A DNA stretch of 64,000 nucleotides from Devosia sp. (GTDB taxonomy: Bacteria; Pseudomonadota; Alphaproteobacteria; Rhizobiales; Devosiaceae), in assembly GCF_017744655.1 (NCBI RefSeq), contig NZ_JAGIAW010000001.1, forward strand, positions 930,001-994,000. The letters run 5' to 3'. The translations under genes and the position numbers were made by a program. Numbering within the stretch: position 1 is the first letter of the stretch; each line of letters opens with the position of its first letter. Below are positions 16,575 to 25,936 of the stretch, one piece after another. Under the pieces are notes generated by a model, which made no database searches, had not been told where the DNA came from, and saw only the letters and a program-made list of their open reading frames with translations.

Positions 16575-16641
16575 CACGGCTCGGAGCCTCTTGCCCCATC
16601 CCCGCCCCAGCGCTACTCCTTCCGGTAATAAGGGAGAAACC

Positions 16642-17253
16642 ATGCCGATCGATATCCTGCCGCTCATTCTGGCGCTCTTCCTCGGCTATCTCGCCGGCTC
16701 CATTCCCTTCGGCCTGATCCTCACCCAGGCCGCCGGCCTCGGCGATATCCGCAAGATCGGCTCGGGCAATATCGGCGCCACCAATGTGCTGCGTACCGGC
16801 AATCGCAAGGTCGCCGCCGCAACCTTGGTCCTCGACGCCCTCAAGGCCGCCATCCCCGTTCTCGTCGTCCGCTATTTCTGGGGCGAAGACGCCGCCATGC
16901 TGGCCGCCGTCGGCGCCTTCCTCGGCCATTGCTTCCCCGTCTGGCTCGGCTTCAAAGGCGGCAAGGGCGTTGCCGTCATGATCGGCTCGCTCCTCTCCCT
17001 CGCCTGGCCCGTCGGCCTCATCTTCTGCGCCGTGTGGCTGCTCATCGCCTATACGAGAAAAATCTCGTCGCTCGCCGCGCTCACTGCCGCCGCCACCGCG
17101 CCGATCTTCGCCTATGTCGTTGTTGGCAGCACCGGCCTCACTCTGACAGTTCTCGGCCTCGCGCTCCTCCTCTTCTTCCAGCACCGCGAAAACATCGCCC
17201 GGCTTCTCGCTGGCACCGAGTCGACCATCGGCGGCGACAAGAAGGCGAGCTGA
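16642..17253 (+). CDS. plsY: Glycerol-3-phosphate acyltransferase PlsY
   Basis: 203 residues from ATG 16642, preceded by AAGGGAG. Five or so membrane helices with the PlsY motifs [19 protein letters not shown] and [17 protein letters not shown]. It acylates glycerol-3-phosphate from acyl-phosphate in the inner membrane, the first step of phospholipid synthesis. The dprA start lies 2 bp after its stop, so the two are coupled. Confidence 0.96.
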   Translation: MPIDILPLILALFLGYLAGSIPFGLILTQAAGLGDIRKIGSGNIGATNVLRTGNRKVAAATLVLDALKAAIPVLVVRYFWGEDAAMLAAVGAFLGHCFPVWLGFKGGKGVAVMIGSLLSLAWPVGLIFCAVWLLIAYTRKISSLAALTAAATAPIFAYVVVGSTGLTLTVLGLALLLFFQHRENIARLLAGTESTIGGDKKAS

Positions 17254-17255
17254 CC

Positions 17256-18380
17256 ATGCGGGCCAGCGTGATGCCAAAACTCACGCCGGCCCAACGCATC
17301 GCCTGGCTGCGTCTCGTGCGCAGCGACAATGTAGGCTCCGTCACCTTCCGCCAGCTCGTCAATCGCTTCGGGTCCGTCGACGCCTCTCTCGACGCCCTGC
17401 CCGCCCTCATGCGTGGCGCAGGCCGTCCCTTCCGGCTAACCTCCCCCACCGAGGCCGAGGACGAAATAGCCGCGCTCGACCGCCTTGGCGCCCGTGTGGT
17501 CGCCACGGGTGAAGCCGATTACCCACCGCACCTGATCCATATCCCCGCGGCTCCCCCCATCGTCACCATTGCCGGCGGCCAAAACCTCGACTGGCACCGC
17601 ACCGTCGCCATTGTCGGCGCCCGCAATGCCTCCGCTGCCGGCGCCAAGATGACGCGGCTTCTCACGACCGATCTCGGTGAAGCCGGCTATGTCGTTGTGT
17701 CCGGCCTTGCCCGCGGCATCGACACGGCAGCCCACCGCGCCAGCCTCACAACCGGCACCATCGCGGTCCTGGCCGGCGGCCTCGATTGTATCTATCCCGA
17801 CGAGAACATTCCCCTCGCCAATGAAATCCTCGGCTATGGCGGCGCCCTCGTCACCGAAATGCCGCTCGGCTGGGAACCGCGCGCTCGCGACTTCCCAAGG
17901 CGTAACCGTATCGTATCCGGTCTCTCCCTCGGCACCGTAGTCGTCGAGGCCGCTAAGCGCTCCGGCTCCCTCATCACCGCCCGCCTCGCTCTCGAACAAA
18001 ACCGCGACGTCTTCGCCGTCCCTGGCTCCCCGCTCGATCCACGCGCCGAAGGCGGCAATGCCCTTATCCAGCAAGGCGCGAAACTTATCACCTCCGCCGC
18101 CGACATCATCGACAGCATCGGATCAGCCGATCCCAAGCGAAACATGCTGTTCGAAACCGAATGGCAGCCCGACCTCGACGCTCTGCCCGATAGCCCGCCC
18201 GGCGCCGACGAGCGCTCGCGCCTTCTTACCGCCCTCTCCACAACCCCCACCGACATCGAAGAACTGCTGGCACAAACGACGATCACGCCCCAAGCCATGC
18301 AGATTCTCCTCCTCGAACTCGACCTCGCTGGGCAGATCGAATGGTCATCCGGACAGCTTGTCGCACTGCGCGGCGCGTGA
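17256..18380 (+). CDS. dprA: DNA-processing protein DprA (Smf)
   Basis: 374 residues from ATG 17256. An N-terminal SAM-like helical region (AQRIAWLRLVRSDNVGSVTFRQL) precedes the Rossmann domain with VAIVGARNASAAG, SGLARGIDTAAH, GGLDCIYPDEN and RNRIVSGLS; the C-terminal 60 residues form the winged-helix tail. DprA loads RecA on incoming single-stranded DNA during transformation. comEC, the DNA-uptake channel, lies 28 kb away in this window. A longer open frame upstream is only a shadow inside plsY. Confidence 0.95.
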   Translation: MRASVMPKLTPAQRIAWLRLVRSDNVGSVTFRQLVNRFGSVDASLDALPALMRGAGRPFRLTSPTEAEDEIAALDRLGARVVATGEADYPPHLIHIPAAPPIVTIAGGQNLDWHRTVAIVGARNASAAGAKMTRLLTTDLGEAGYVVVSGLARGIDTAAHRASLTTGTIAVLAGGLDCIYPDENIPLANEILGYGGALVTEMPLGWEPRARDFPRRNRIVSGLSLGTVVVEAAKRSGSLITARLALEQNRDVFAVPGSPLDPRAEGGNALIQQGAKLITSAADIIDSIGSADPKRNMLFETEWQPDLDALPDSPPGADERSRLLTALSTTPTDIEELLAQTTITPQAMQILLLELDLAGQIEWSSGQLVALRGA

Positions 18381-18463
18381 ACAAAAACAGTCCCCGTTGA
18401 CACCGCCCCCTCGGTTCACCATGTTGCGCGCTCTCAGTTACAGCGTTGCGGAACGGGTACTCC

Positions 18464-21094
18464 ATGAAGGTCGTCGTCGTTGAAAGTCCGGCTAAAGCCA
18501 AGACAATCAACAAGTATTTGGGCTCGGGCTATGAAGTCCTGGCCAGCTTCGGCCATATCCGTGATCTGCCCGCCAAGGACGGTTCGGTCCGTCCCGACGA
18601 AGATTTTGCCATGTCCTGGGAGGTCGACACCGCCTCCAAGAAGCGCGTTGCCGACATTGCCAATGCCCTCAAGGGTGCTGACGGCCTAATTCTCGCAACC
18701 GACCCTGATCGCGAAGGCGAGGCCATTTCCTGGCACATCCTCGACGTGCTCCGCCAAAAGAAGGCGCTGAAAAAGGACACGCCCGTGCAGCGCGTCGTCT
18801 TCAACGCCATCACCAAGGACGCCGTGACCACGGCCATGGCGCATCCGCGCGATGTCGATATGCCACTAGTGGACGCCTATCTCGCCCGCCGCGCTCTCGA
18901 CTATCTCGTCGGCTTTACCCTTTCCCCGATCCTCTGGCGCAAGCTGCCAGGCTCCCGCTCCGCCGGCCGCGTGCAGTCCGTAGCCCTGCGCCTCGTTTCC
19001 GACCGCGAAGCCGAGATCGAAAAGTTCAAGGCCGAGGAATATTGGTCCGTCGAAGCCTCGCTCTCCCAGAACGGCAAAGGCTTCATCGCCCGCCTGTTCT
19101 CCGTCGATGGCAAAAAGACCGACAAGCTCGACATCAAGACCGGCGAAGACGCCGCCGCCCTGAAAAAACTCATCGAAGCCGGCCAGTTCAACGTCTCCAA
19201 CGTCGAAAAGAAGCCGACCAAGCGCAATCCCTATGCGCCCTTCACCACCTCGTCGCTACAGCAGGACGCCTCCTCGCGCCTCGGCCTCTCGCCGTCCCGC
19301 ACCATGCAGATCGCCCAGCGTCTCTACGAAGACGGTCTCATCACCTATATGCGTACCGACGCCGTGCAGATGGCGCCTGAGGGCATCGCCATGGCCCGCT
19401 CGGTGATCGGCAAATATTACGGCGACGAATATCTGCCGGAAAAAGCGCGTATATATCAGTCCAAGGCCAAGAACGCCCAGGAAGCGCACGAAGCGATCCG
19501 CCCGACGGATATGTTTAAGCGCCCCGAGCAGCTCAGCCTTGATGCCGATCAGGCAAAACTCTACGGCCTGATCTGGCGCCGCACCCTTGCAAGCCAAATG
19601 AAGTCGGCCGAGATTGATCGCACCACGGTCGACATCGCCGTCAACGTGCCCGGTCGCTCGGTCGAGCTGCGCGCCGTCGGCTCCGTCGTCACCTTCCCGG
19701 GCTTCCTCAAGCTCTATGGCGTCGAGGTCAAATCCGACGAGGACACGGAAGACGAAGACAGCCGCGAACTGCCCCCGCTCAAAGTCGGTGACAAGCCGAG
19801 CCTCGAAAAGGTCGACATCGAGCAGCACTTCACCCAGCCGCCGAGCCGCTATACCGAAGCCAGCCTGATCAAGAAGATGGAAGAGCTCGGCATCGGCCGT
19901 CCTTCCACCTATGCGGCAACGCTCTCCACCCTCAAGGACCGCGACTACGTCCGCCTCGAGGGCAAGGCACTGCACCCGGAAGATCGCGGCCGCATCGTCA
20001 CCGCCTTCCTCGAAAGCTTCTTCACCCGCTATGTCGAATACGGTTTCACCGCCGGCCTTGAGGAAAAACTCGACGAAATCTCCGACGGCAAGCTCGACTA
20101 CAAGGAAGTGCTGCGCGAGTTCTGGAAGGATTTCACGGGCAATGTTGAGGAGATCAAGGATCTCCGCGTTTCCGAAGTTCTGGACGCGCTCAACGATCTT
20201 CTCGCGAGCCGCATTTTTCCGCCCAAGGAAGACGGCTCCGACCCGCGCCGCTGCCCCACCTGCGGCACCGGCACGCTGTCGCTGAAGCTCGGTAAATTCG
20301 GCGCCTTCATCGGTTGCTCGAACTATCCCGAGTGTAAGCACACCATGCAGCTCTCCGACGCGGCCTCCGGTCAGTCCTCGGAAGCAGCTCAGGGTGACGG
20401 CGTCCTCGGTACCGATCCGGAATCGGGCGAAGAAGTGCACCTGAAATCGGGCCGCTTCGGCCCCTATGTCCAGCTCGGGGAAGGCAAGGAGCCCAAGCGC
20501 TCGTCGCTCCCCAAGGGCTGGGAACCGGGCTCGCTGACGCTCGAAAAAGCGCTTCAGCTCCTCTCGCTCCCACGCGAAGTCGGCCTCCACCCCGAATCCG
20601 GCCTACCCATCTCCGCCGGCCTAGGTCGCTATGGCCCCTTCATCCTGCACGATGGCAAATATGCCAACCTGCCTGATGTCGAAGAAGTCTTTACCGTCGG
20701 CCTCAACCGCGCCGTCGACCTCCTCGCCCAAAAGGCCGCTGGCGGCTTCAAGCGCGGCGGCGGCGCAGCGGTCGCGGCCATCCAGACCTTTGAGCACGAC
20801 AACGGCCAGATCACCGTCCGCGCCGGCCGCTATGGGCCATATGTCAACCAGGGCAAGGTCAATGCGACCATCCCCAAGGACGTAAAGCCCGAGGACGTCA
20901 CCGTCGAACAGGCCATCGAGTGGATCACTGCACGCGCGGCCGCCACCGGCACGAAGGTGAAAAAGGCTCCGGCCAAGAAAGCCGCTGCCAAAAAGCCCGC
21001 CGCCAAGGCTACGGCTGAAAAGAAGCCGGCCGCCAAGAAGGCGCCGGCCAAGAAAAAAGTCGCCGCAACGACCGAAGAAGATCCTCCGTTCTGA
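18464..21094 (+). CDS. topA: DNA topoisomerase I
   Basis: 876 residues. TOPRIM domain at the N-terminus (VVVESPAKAKTINKYLG, ATDPDREGEAISWH), then the type IA core with catalytic Tyr about 295 in LITYMRTDAV. One C4 zinc finger (CPTCGTG, CSNYPECKHTM) is followed by repeated topoisomerase C-terminal modules (SGRFGPYVQLGEGKEP, AGRYGPYVNQG) and a Lys/Ala/Pro-rich tail of about 45 residues with AKK repeats, like histone H1. It removes negative supercoils. The YjhX/TopAI toxin family, present at 4559, targets this enzyme in E. coli. ATG 18464 is chosen over an upstream start by homology. Confidence 0.97.
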   Translation: MKVVVVESPAKAKTINKYLGSGYEVLASFGHIRDLPAKDGSVRPDEDFAMSWEVDTASKKRVADIANALKGADGLILATDPDREGEAISWHILDVLRQKKALKKDTPVQRVVFNAITKDAVTTAMAHPRDVDMPLVDAYLARRALDYLVGFTLSPILWRKLPGSRSAGRVQSVALRLVSDREAEIEKFKAEEYWSVEASLSQNGKGFIARLFSVDGKKTDKLDIKTGEDAAALKKLIEAGQFNVSNVEKKPTKRNPYAPFTTSSLQQDASSRLGLSPSRTMQIAQRLYEDGLITYMRTDAVQMAPEGIAMARSVIGKYYGDEYLPEKARIYQSKAKNAQEAHEAIRPTDMFKRPEQLSLDADQAKLYGLIWRRTLASQMKSAEIDRTTVDIAVNVPGRSVELRAVGSVVTFPGFLKLYGVEVKSDEDTEDEDSRELPPLKVGDKPSLEKVDIEQHFTQPPSRYTEASLIKKMEELGIGRPSTYAATLSTLKDRDYVRLEGKALHPEDRGRIVTAFLESFFTRYVEYGFTAGLEEKLDEISDGKLDYKEVLREFWKDFTGNVEEIKDLRVSEVLDALNDLLASRIFPPKEDGSDPRRCPTCGTGTLSLKLGKFGAFIGCSNYPECKHTMQLSDAASGQSSEAAQGDGVLGTDPESGEEVHLKSGRFGPYVQLGEGKEPKRSSLPKGWEPGSLTLEKALQLLSLPREVGLHPESGLPISAGLGRYGPFILHDGKYANLPDVEEVFTVGLNRAVDLLAQKAAGGFKRGGGAAVAAIQTFEHDNGQITVRAGRYGPYVNQGKVNATIPKDVKPEDVTVEQAIEWITARAAATGTKVKKAPAKKAAAKKPAAKATAEKKPAAKKAPAKKKVAATTEEDPPF

Positions 21095-21104
21095 GGCTTG
21101 CCTG

Positions 21105-21146
21105 AAATCTCCGGAACCGCCATTGTCCGCGCGTTCCGGAGATTTT
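21105..21146 (+). terminator. topA terminator whose right arm carries the next gene's ribosome site
   Basis: AAATCTCCGGAAC (21105-21117) pairs perfectly with GTTCCGGAGATTT (21133-21145), loop 15 bases, then TTTT: an intrinsic terminator for topA. The right arm contains CGGAGA, which is the only Shine-Dalgarno candidate for the GTG start at 21150. Transcription into the deacetylase gene and translation of it should therefore compete with this hairpin. Confidence 0.75.
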
Positions 21147-21149
21147 ACC

Positions 21150-21851
21150 GTGCGCCGCCTGCTCTCTAGCCTTGCCTTTGCCCTGGCCCTCACGTCCGCG
21201 GCCCATGCCAATGATCTTCTCGAACCAGCTTTGAGCTTTGCGCCGGGCATCGGCGCGCCACGCGTCGCCGTCACGCTCGATGCCTGCATGGGCGGCGTCG
21301 ACCACCGCATTCTCGATGTCCTGGTGCGCGAGCATATCCCGGCGACCCTGTTCGTCACCGCCCGCTGGATGAGCGGAAATGCCGAGACAGCAGCCATTCT
21401 CGCTGCCCATCCAGACCTCTTCGAAATCGAGGATCATGGCCGCAATCACGTGCCCGCCGTTATCGGCAGCGAAAAGCCCTATGGCATCACGCCCGCCGGC
21501 ACGCTGGCGGCTGTGGACGACGAGGTACTCGGCGGCGGCGAGGCGATCCTGGCCGGTTTTGGCCGCCAGCCCACCTGGTTCCGCGGTGCCACGGCGCTCT
21601 ACACGCCCGATGCGATGGATGAGATCAACAAGCTCGGCTATCGGGTCGCCGGTTTTTCCCTCAATGCCGATTTCGGGGCGAGCGCCACAGCCAAAGTGGC
21701 CCAATCCCGCATCGAAGGCGCGCAAGACGGCGATGTCATCATCGCCCATATCAACCAGCCCAGCCGCCCCGCCGGCGAAGGCATAGCCGCCGGCCTGCTC
21801 ACTCTCAAGCAGAACGGCTACATCTTCCTGCGCCTCGACCAGATGCCCTAA
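21150..21851 (+). CDS. Divergent polysaccharide deacetylase (NodB-like) with signal peptide
   Basis: 233 residues from GTG 21150 (a TTG at 21123 lies in the terminator loop and is less likely). VRRLLSSLAFALALTSAAHAND is a Sec signal. The NodB core reads VAVTLDACMGGVDHRI (the TLDAC form of the usual TFDDG), PATLFVTARW, EIEDHGRNHVPA with the metal His pair, QPTWFRGATALYTP and a C-terminal DVIIAHINQP. The family removes acetyl groups from cell-wall or capsule sugars in the periplasm. It follows topA with an overlapping terminator and converges on the dipeptidase gene. Confidence 0.85.
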   Translation: MRRLLSSLAFALALTSAAHANDLLEPALSFAPGIGAPRVAVTLDACMGGVDHRILDVLVREHIPATLFVTARWMSGNAETAAILAAHPDLFEIEDHGRNHVPAVIGSEKPYGITPAGTLAAVDDEVLGGGEAILAGFGRQPTWFRGATALYTPDAMDEINKLGYRVAGFSLNADFGASATAKVAQSRIEGAQDGDVIIAHINQPSRPAGEGIAAGLLTLKQNGYIFLRLDQMP

Positions 21852-21853
21852 AC

Positions 21854-22900
21854 TCAGCCCATCGTCCGGCCGACAAGGCTCAGCCAGTTCTCGAGCGCAA
21901 TCTTGCGCACCAACGTTTCGCCATAACCCTTGTCCAGCAGCGCCTGCAGCAGTTTTGGCACGCCGGTGACGTCCTTGATCGGCGCTGGCATCACCGCCCC
22001 GTCAAAATCGCTCCCCAGCGCCACACCGTCCTCGCCCAGCGCTTCCACCAGCGCGTCGACATGGCGAACCATCAGTTCAATCTCCATGTCCGGCTCCATC
22101 TTGCCGTCGGGCCGCAAAAACCCCGTCGCATAGTTGAGCCCAACGACACCCCTGCTCTCGCGGATCGCCGCCAGCTGCCAGTCGGTCAGGTTTCGGGTGG
22201 AAGGACAAATCGCAAAAACATTGGAATGCGTCGCCACCAGCGGCTTGGTCGAAATATCAGCCACATCGCGGAACCCTGCGGCATTGAGATGGCTGAGATC
22301 AATCATGATCCCCATCCGGTCACACACCCGCACCAATTCCTTGCCCGCATCGCTCAGCCCCGGCCCGATATCGGGATCGGCATTGTGCTTGAACGGCACG
22401 CCCGTCCCGAACGCATTGGCCCGGCTCCAGGTGATCCCCAGCGAGCGGAACCCCGCCGCATAAAGCACTTCGAGCGCATTGAAATCGGTGTCGATCGCCT
22501 CGGCACCCTCATGGTGATAGATCGCCGCCAGCTTTCCGACCGCAATCGCCGCCCGCAGTTCCGCCTCGCTCCGACACACGGCCAGCGCCCCAGCCTTTTC
22601 CAGCCGGAACATCAGCGCCGCCATGGCATTGGTCGAACGCTGCGCCTCGGCAATATCCAGCTCCGGCGGCAATTGTCCGCCCGATGTCGTCGGACTCGCC
22701 GCCACGGCGGTCAAATTTGTCCTCAGCGGCGGCGGGAACATCGCGAAGAACCCGCCGGCCATCCCGGCCTCCCTGGCCCGCGGCAGATCGATCTGCGCCT
22801 CCGCCATGCCGTTCGTGAACAATTCCACCTTGTTCGTCCGCGGATCATCCAGCAGTCGCAGCAGCGTGTCATTGTGTCCGTCGAAGAAAGGTATGGTCAT
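21854..22900 (-). CDS. Membrane dipeptidase, peptidase family M19
   Basis: 348 residues. Metal-site motifs of M19 are present: FFDGHNDTLLRL (HxD), the bridging Glu in YHHEGAEAI, IDLSHLNAAG and VATHSN, with ALGSDFDG near residue 300. These zinc enzymes cut dipeptides, often with a D-residue, and beta-lactam-like compounds. No signal peptide is seen, so it is probably cytoplasmic. It ends 2 bp from the deacetylase stop (convergent). Confidence 0.94.
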   Translation of the reverse strand: MTIPFFDGHNDTLLRLLDDPRTNKVELFTNGMAEAQIDLPRAREAGMAGGFFAMFPPPLRTNLTAVAASPTTSGGQLPPELDIAEAQRSTNAMAALMFRLEKAGALAVCRSEAELRAAIAVGKLAAIYHHEGAEAIDTDFNALEVLYAAGFRSLGITWSRANAFGTGVPFKHNADPDIGPGLSDAGKELVRVCDRMGIMIDLSHLNAAGFRDVADISTKPLVATHSNVFAICPSTRNLTDWQLAAIRESRGVVGLNYATGFLRPDGKMEPDMEIELMVRHVDALVEALGEDGVALGSDFDGAVMPAPIKDVTGVPKLLQALLDKGYGETLVRKIALENWLSLVGRTMG

Positions 22901-22974
22901 GGAATCGCCTTGGGTTGAAGGAGCTATTCAACGGAGTTTGGACGGTTAGGGCAAGGTACCGCCCCAGCCACCGG

Positions 22975-23064
22975 CTTCCCCTCGCCCCTTGCGGGAGAGG
23001 GGCCGATTTTCTGCGTTCAGCAGAAAATCAGGGTGAGGGGTATTCTCTCCTCCGCAGAGGAGCG
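22975..23064. repeat. Dispersed palindromic repeat, copy 3 (left half only)
   Basis: CCCCTCGCCCCTTGCGGGAGAGGGG, then the hairpin GATTTTCTGC/GCAGAAAATC and GGGTGAGGGGTATTCTCTCCTCCGC, matching the left half of the copies at 15580 and 16335. The right half is missing. It lies in the 325-bp gap between the M19 gene and rnr, which otherwise holds only the repeat at 23108 and the rnr leader. Confidence 0.8.
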
Positions 23065-23107
23065 TGTCGCCAGATCGCGACAGGCATCGCGCTTGCCAAA
23101 CCGCTGG

Positions 23108-23166
23108 GCCATTCGAGCTTAGCTCTCATGGCTTCGAAGCCTCAAATCACTCCACCGGAGTGATTT
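23108..23166. repeat. Second repeat type upstream of rnr
   Basis: Sister of 16515-16574: GCCATTCGAGC at the left, CTCTCATGGC in the middle and the hairpin AAATCACTCC-acc-GGAGTGATTT at the right. Where the other copy has G-C in the stem this one has A-T, a compensated change. Confidence 0.8.
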
Positions 23167-23225
23167 GCCCTGCGGGACGGCCCCGAATTGGCAAAAGCCC
23201 CGCAATCCCCTACATATCGGGCAAC

Positions 23226-25508
23226 ATGACCACCAAAAAAACAAAACCAAAAAACACCTCGGGCCCGAAGCGCAGCGTTCAACAGCGCGCGGGTGAACTG
23301 CCCACGCGCGAACAATTGCTGGAGGCCCTCAAGCAGGACGCCGACATCAAGGGCAAGCGCGACCTCGCCAAAGTCTTCGGCATTCGCGGAGACATGCGCC
23401 GCCCCTTCAAGGCCATGCTGGCCGAGCTTGAAGGCGATGGCGTCATCACGCGCACCCGCAAGGCGCTGCGCCGCACCGCCGCCCTGCCCCATGTGACCGT
23501 CCTCGATATTCCCTCCGACGCCGATCCCGACGCACTCCACGCCTTCCCGGCCCAGTGGAACCCGGAAGAAGGCGAAAAGCCGCGCGTCGAAGTGCTCGTC
23601 AGCAAGGATTCCCGCGTCGTCCCGGCTCCGGGCGATCGCATCCTCGCCCGCATCGACGCCGGCGAAGACGAAATTCCGCACTACACCGCCAAGCCGATGA
23701 AGGTGCTGGACAAGCCCCGTCGCGGCCAGATCGGCATTGTCCGCATGGACGATGAAGGCGCCCGCCTCATCCCGGTCGATCGCAAGCAGAAGGAAATGCG
23801 CATTCCCCTCGGCGATCTCGGAGAAGCCAAGGACGGCGATCTCGTCGAGGTGGAAGTAAAGCTCTCCGGCCGCCTGATGATTCCGCGCGCCCGCGTCACT
23901 TCCGTCATCGGCAACCCCGCCTCCGAAGGCGCGGTGTCGATGATCGCCATCCACAACCTCGAAATTCCCTACAAATTCCCGACCAGCGTCATCCGCGAGG
24001 CCGAAGAGGCCAAGGAAGCAACGCTCAAGGGTCGCGAAGACTGGCGCGACCTGCCGCTCGTCACCATCGACCCTCCCGACGCCAAGGACCATGACGACGC
24101 GGTCCACGCTGCGCCCGACGACGACCCGAAGAACCCCGGGGGCCACGTCGTCACCGTGGCAATCGCCGACGTCGCCGCCTATGTCCGCCCCGGCACCTCG
24201 CTCGATCGCGAGGCCTATCTCCGCGGCAACTCGGTCTATTTCCCCGACCGCGTCGTGCCCATGCTGCCCGAGCGCATTTCAAACGAGCTTTGCTCGTTGA
24301 AGGAAGGCGAGCCCCGCGCCGCCCTTGCCGTGCGCATGGTGCTCAATGCCGACGGGCACAAGATCAGCCACAGCTTCCATCGCATCCTGATGCGGTCGGC
24401 GGCCAAACTCAGCTACCAGCAGGCTCAAGCGGCGATTGACGGCAATGCCGACGACAAGACCGGTCCGCTGCTCGAACCCATCCTGCGGCCCCTGTGGGAC
24501 GCCTATGACGCCATGGCCGGCGCCCGCGACAGGCGCGGCCCGCTCGATCTCGACCTGCCGGAGCGGAAGATCATCCTCGACGATAAGGGCATGGTCGCCG
24601 ACATCCGCATCCCCGAGCGTCTCGAAGCCCATCGCCTCATAGAAGAGATGATGATCGCGGCCAACGTCGCGGCCGCCGAAACGCTGGAACAGAAGCGCTC
24701 GGAACTGCTCTATCGCGTCCACGATGAGCCCAGTTCGGAAAAGCTGCAGAGCCTGCGCGATTTCCTCGGCAGCCTCGACATCGCGGTGAAGAAGTCCGAT
24801 TCCGTCCGCGCCTCCGATTTCAACGGGATTCTCGGCCAGGCCCGCAAGGCCGGCAATGTCGAGCAGGTCAGCGAAATGGTGCTGCGCAGCCAGGCGCAGG
24901 CCGAATATTCCGCCGAGAATTATGGTCATTTCGGCCTGAATCTCGACCGCTATGCCCACTTCACCTCGCCCATCCGCCGCTATGCCGACCTCATCGTGCA
25001 CCGCGCCCTGGTCCGAGCACTCGGCCTCGGTGACGACGGCCTCACCGACCAGGAAGCGACAAAGCTTCAGGGCATCGCACAGCACATCTCGGCCACCGAG
25101 CGCCGCGCCATGCTGGCCGAACGCGAAACCTCTGATCGCCTCCTGGCCCAGTTCCTGGCGCAAAAAATCGGCGCCCGCTTCGAGGGCCGCATCTCCGGTG
25201 TCACCCGCTCCGGCCTTTTCATCCGTCTCCTCGAAACCGGCGCCGATGGTTTTATCCCCGCCTCCACCCTCGGCGAAGATTACTATCGTTATGTCGAAGA
25301 GCGACAGGCGATGATCGGCGAGCGCGGCGGCGAAACTTTTACCCTTGGCGACCGCGTTACCGTGCGTCTCCTCGAGGCGGCACCCGTAGCCGGCGCGCTC
25401 CGTTTCGAACTTCTCTCGGAAGGCACCCGCGGCAATCCGCCATCTGGCAGACGCCTCCGAAAGGGGCCATCTAGGAGCTTCGGTCCCAAGGGCCGGAGAA
25501 AGAGGTAG
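23226..25508 (+). CDS. rnr: Ribonuclease R
   Basis: 760 residues from ATG 23226. N-terminal winged-helix (LAKVFGIRGDMRRPFKAML), cold-shock-like domain, RNB catalytic domain with the acidic site TIDPPDAKDHDDAVHA (the conserved Asp residues that bind Mg2+) and HFTSPIRRYADL, then an S1 domain (FEGRISGVTRSGLFIRLLETGADGFIP in parts) and a basic C-terminus. It degrades structured RNA 3' to 5'. A long upstream open frame is only the repeat region; the Lys-rich MTTKKTKPKN start is the natural one. DUF983 follows after 4 bp. Confidence 0.96.
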   Translation: MTTKKTKPKNTSGPKRSVQQRAGELPTREQLLEALKQDADIKGKRDLAKVFGIRGDMRRPFKAMLAELEGDGVITRTRKALRRTAALPHVTVLDIPSDADPDALHAFPAQWNPEEGEKPRVEVLVSKDSRVVPAPGDRILARIDAGEDEIPHYTAKPMKVLDKPRRGQIGIVRMDDEGARLIPVDRKQKEMRIPLGDLGEAKDGDLVEVEVKLSGRLMIPRARVTSVIGNPASEGAVSMIAIHNLEIPYKFPTSVIREAEEAKEATLKGREDWRDLPLVTIDPPDAKDHDDAVHAAPDDDPKNPGGHVVTVAIADVAAYVRPGTSLDREAYLRGNSVYFPDRVVPMLPERISNELCSLKEGEPRAALAVRMVLNADGHKISHSFHRILMRSAAKLSYQQAQAAIDGNADDKTGPLLEPILRPLWDAYDAMAGARDRRGPLDLDLPERKIILDDKGMVADIRIPERLEAHRLIEEMMIAANVAAAETLEQKRSELLYRVHDEPSSEKLQSLRDFLGSLDIAVKKSDSVRASDFNGILGQARKAGNVEQVSEMVLRSQAQAEYSAENYGHFGLNLDRYAHFTSPIRRYADLIVHRALVRALGLGDDGLTDQEATKLQGIAQHISATERRAMLAERETSDRLLAQFLAQKIGARFEGRISGVTRSGLFIRLLETGADGFIPASTLGEDYYRYVEERQAMIGERGGETFTLGDRVTVRLLEAAPVAGALRFELLSEGTRGNPPSGRRLRKGPSRSFGPKGRRKR

Positions 25509-25512
25509 TTCC

Positions 25513-25908
25513 ATGACCGAGAACGCCACAACTCTCGAAAATCGCAGCGTCGCCCAGGCTATGTGGCGTGGCACGCTTTGCCGTTGCCCTCATTGCGGCA
25601 AGGGCAAGATGTTCCGCGCCTATCTGAAAGTCGTCGACCAGTGCGACGTTTGCGGCGAAGAACTCAAGCACCATCGTGCCGACGACTTCCCGCCCTATAT
25701 CGCCATCACCATCGTGGGCCACATCATCATCTTCCTGATGCTGCACATGGACATGACCTATCACGTCCAGCCGATCACCTATGTGATCACCATGATTCCC
25801 CTGGCCATCGTGCTGCCATTGGCGATTCTACCCTCGACCAAGGGCGCCATCGTCGGCCTGCAATGGGCTACCAGGATGTATGGGTTTGGAACTGGCCAGC
25901 GCGACTAA
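25513..25908 (+). CDS. DUF983 family membrane protein with zinc ribbon
   Basis: 131 residues. The N-terminus has two CxxC pairs (CPHCGKG and CDVCGEEL), a small zinc ribbon, followed by HHRADDFPPYIAI and two membrane helices, the exact plan of DUF983. Function is unknown; it follows rnr in many alphaproteobacteria, as here, 4 bp downstream. Confidence 0.93.
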   Translation: MTENATTLENRSVAQAMWRGTLCRCPHCGKGKMFRAYLKVVDQCDVCGEELKHHRADDFPPYIAITIVGHIIIFLMLHMDMTYHVQPITYVITMIPLAIVLPLAILPSTKGAIVGLQWATRMYGFGTGQRD

Positions 25909-25936
25909 TCGGCCTGAATGCCATCCCAACCTCAAC

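Noticed and set aside
16929..17255. Upstream in-frame extension of dprA inside plsY
   Set aside because: It is a frame-shifted reading of plsY and very Arg-rich; ATG 17256 starts the family-like sequence 2 bp after the plsY stop.
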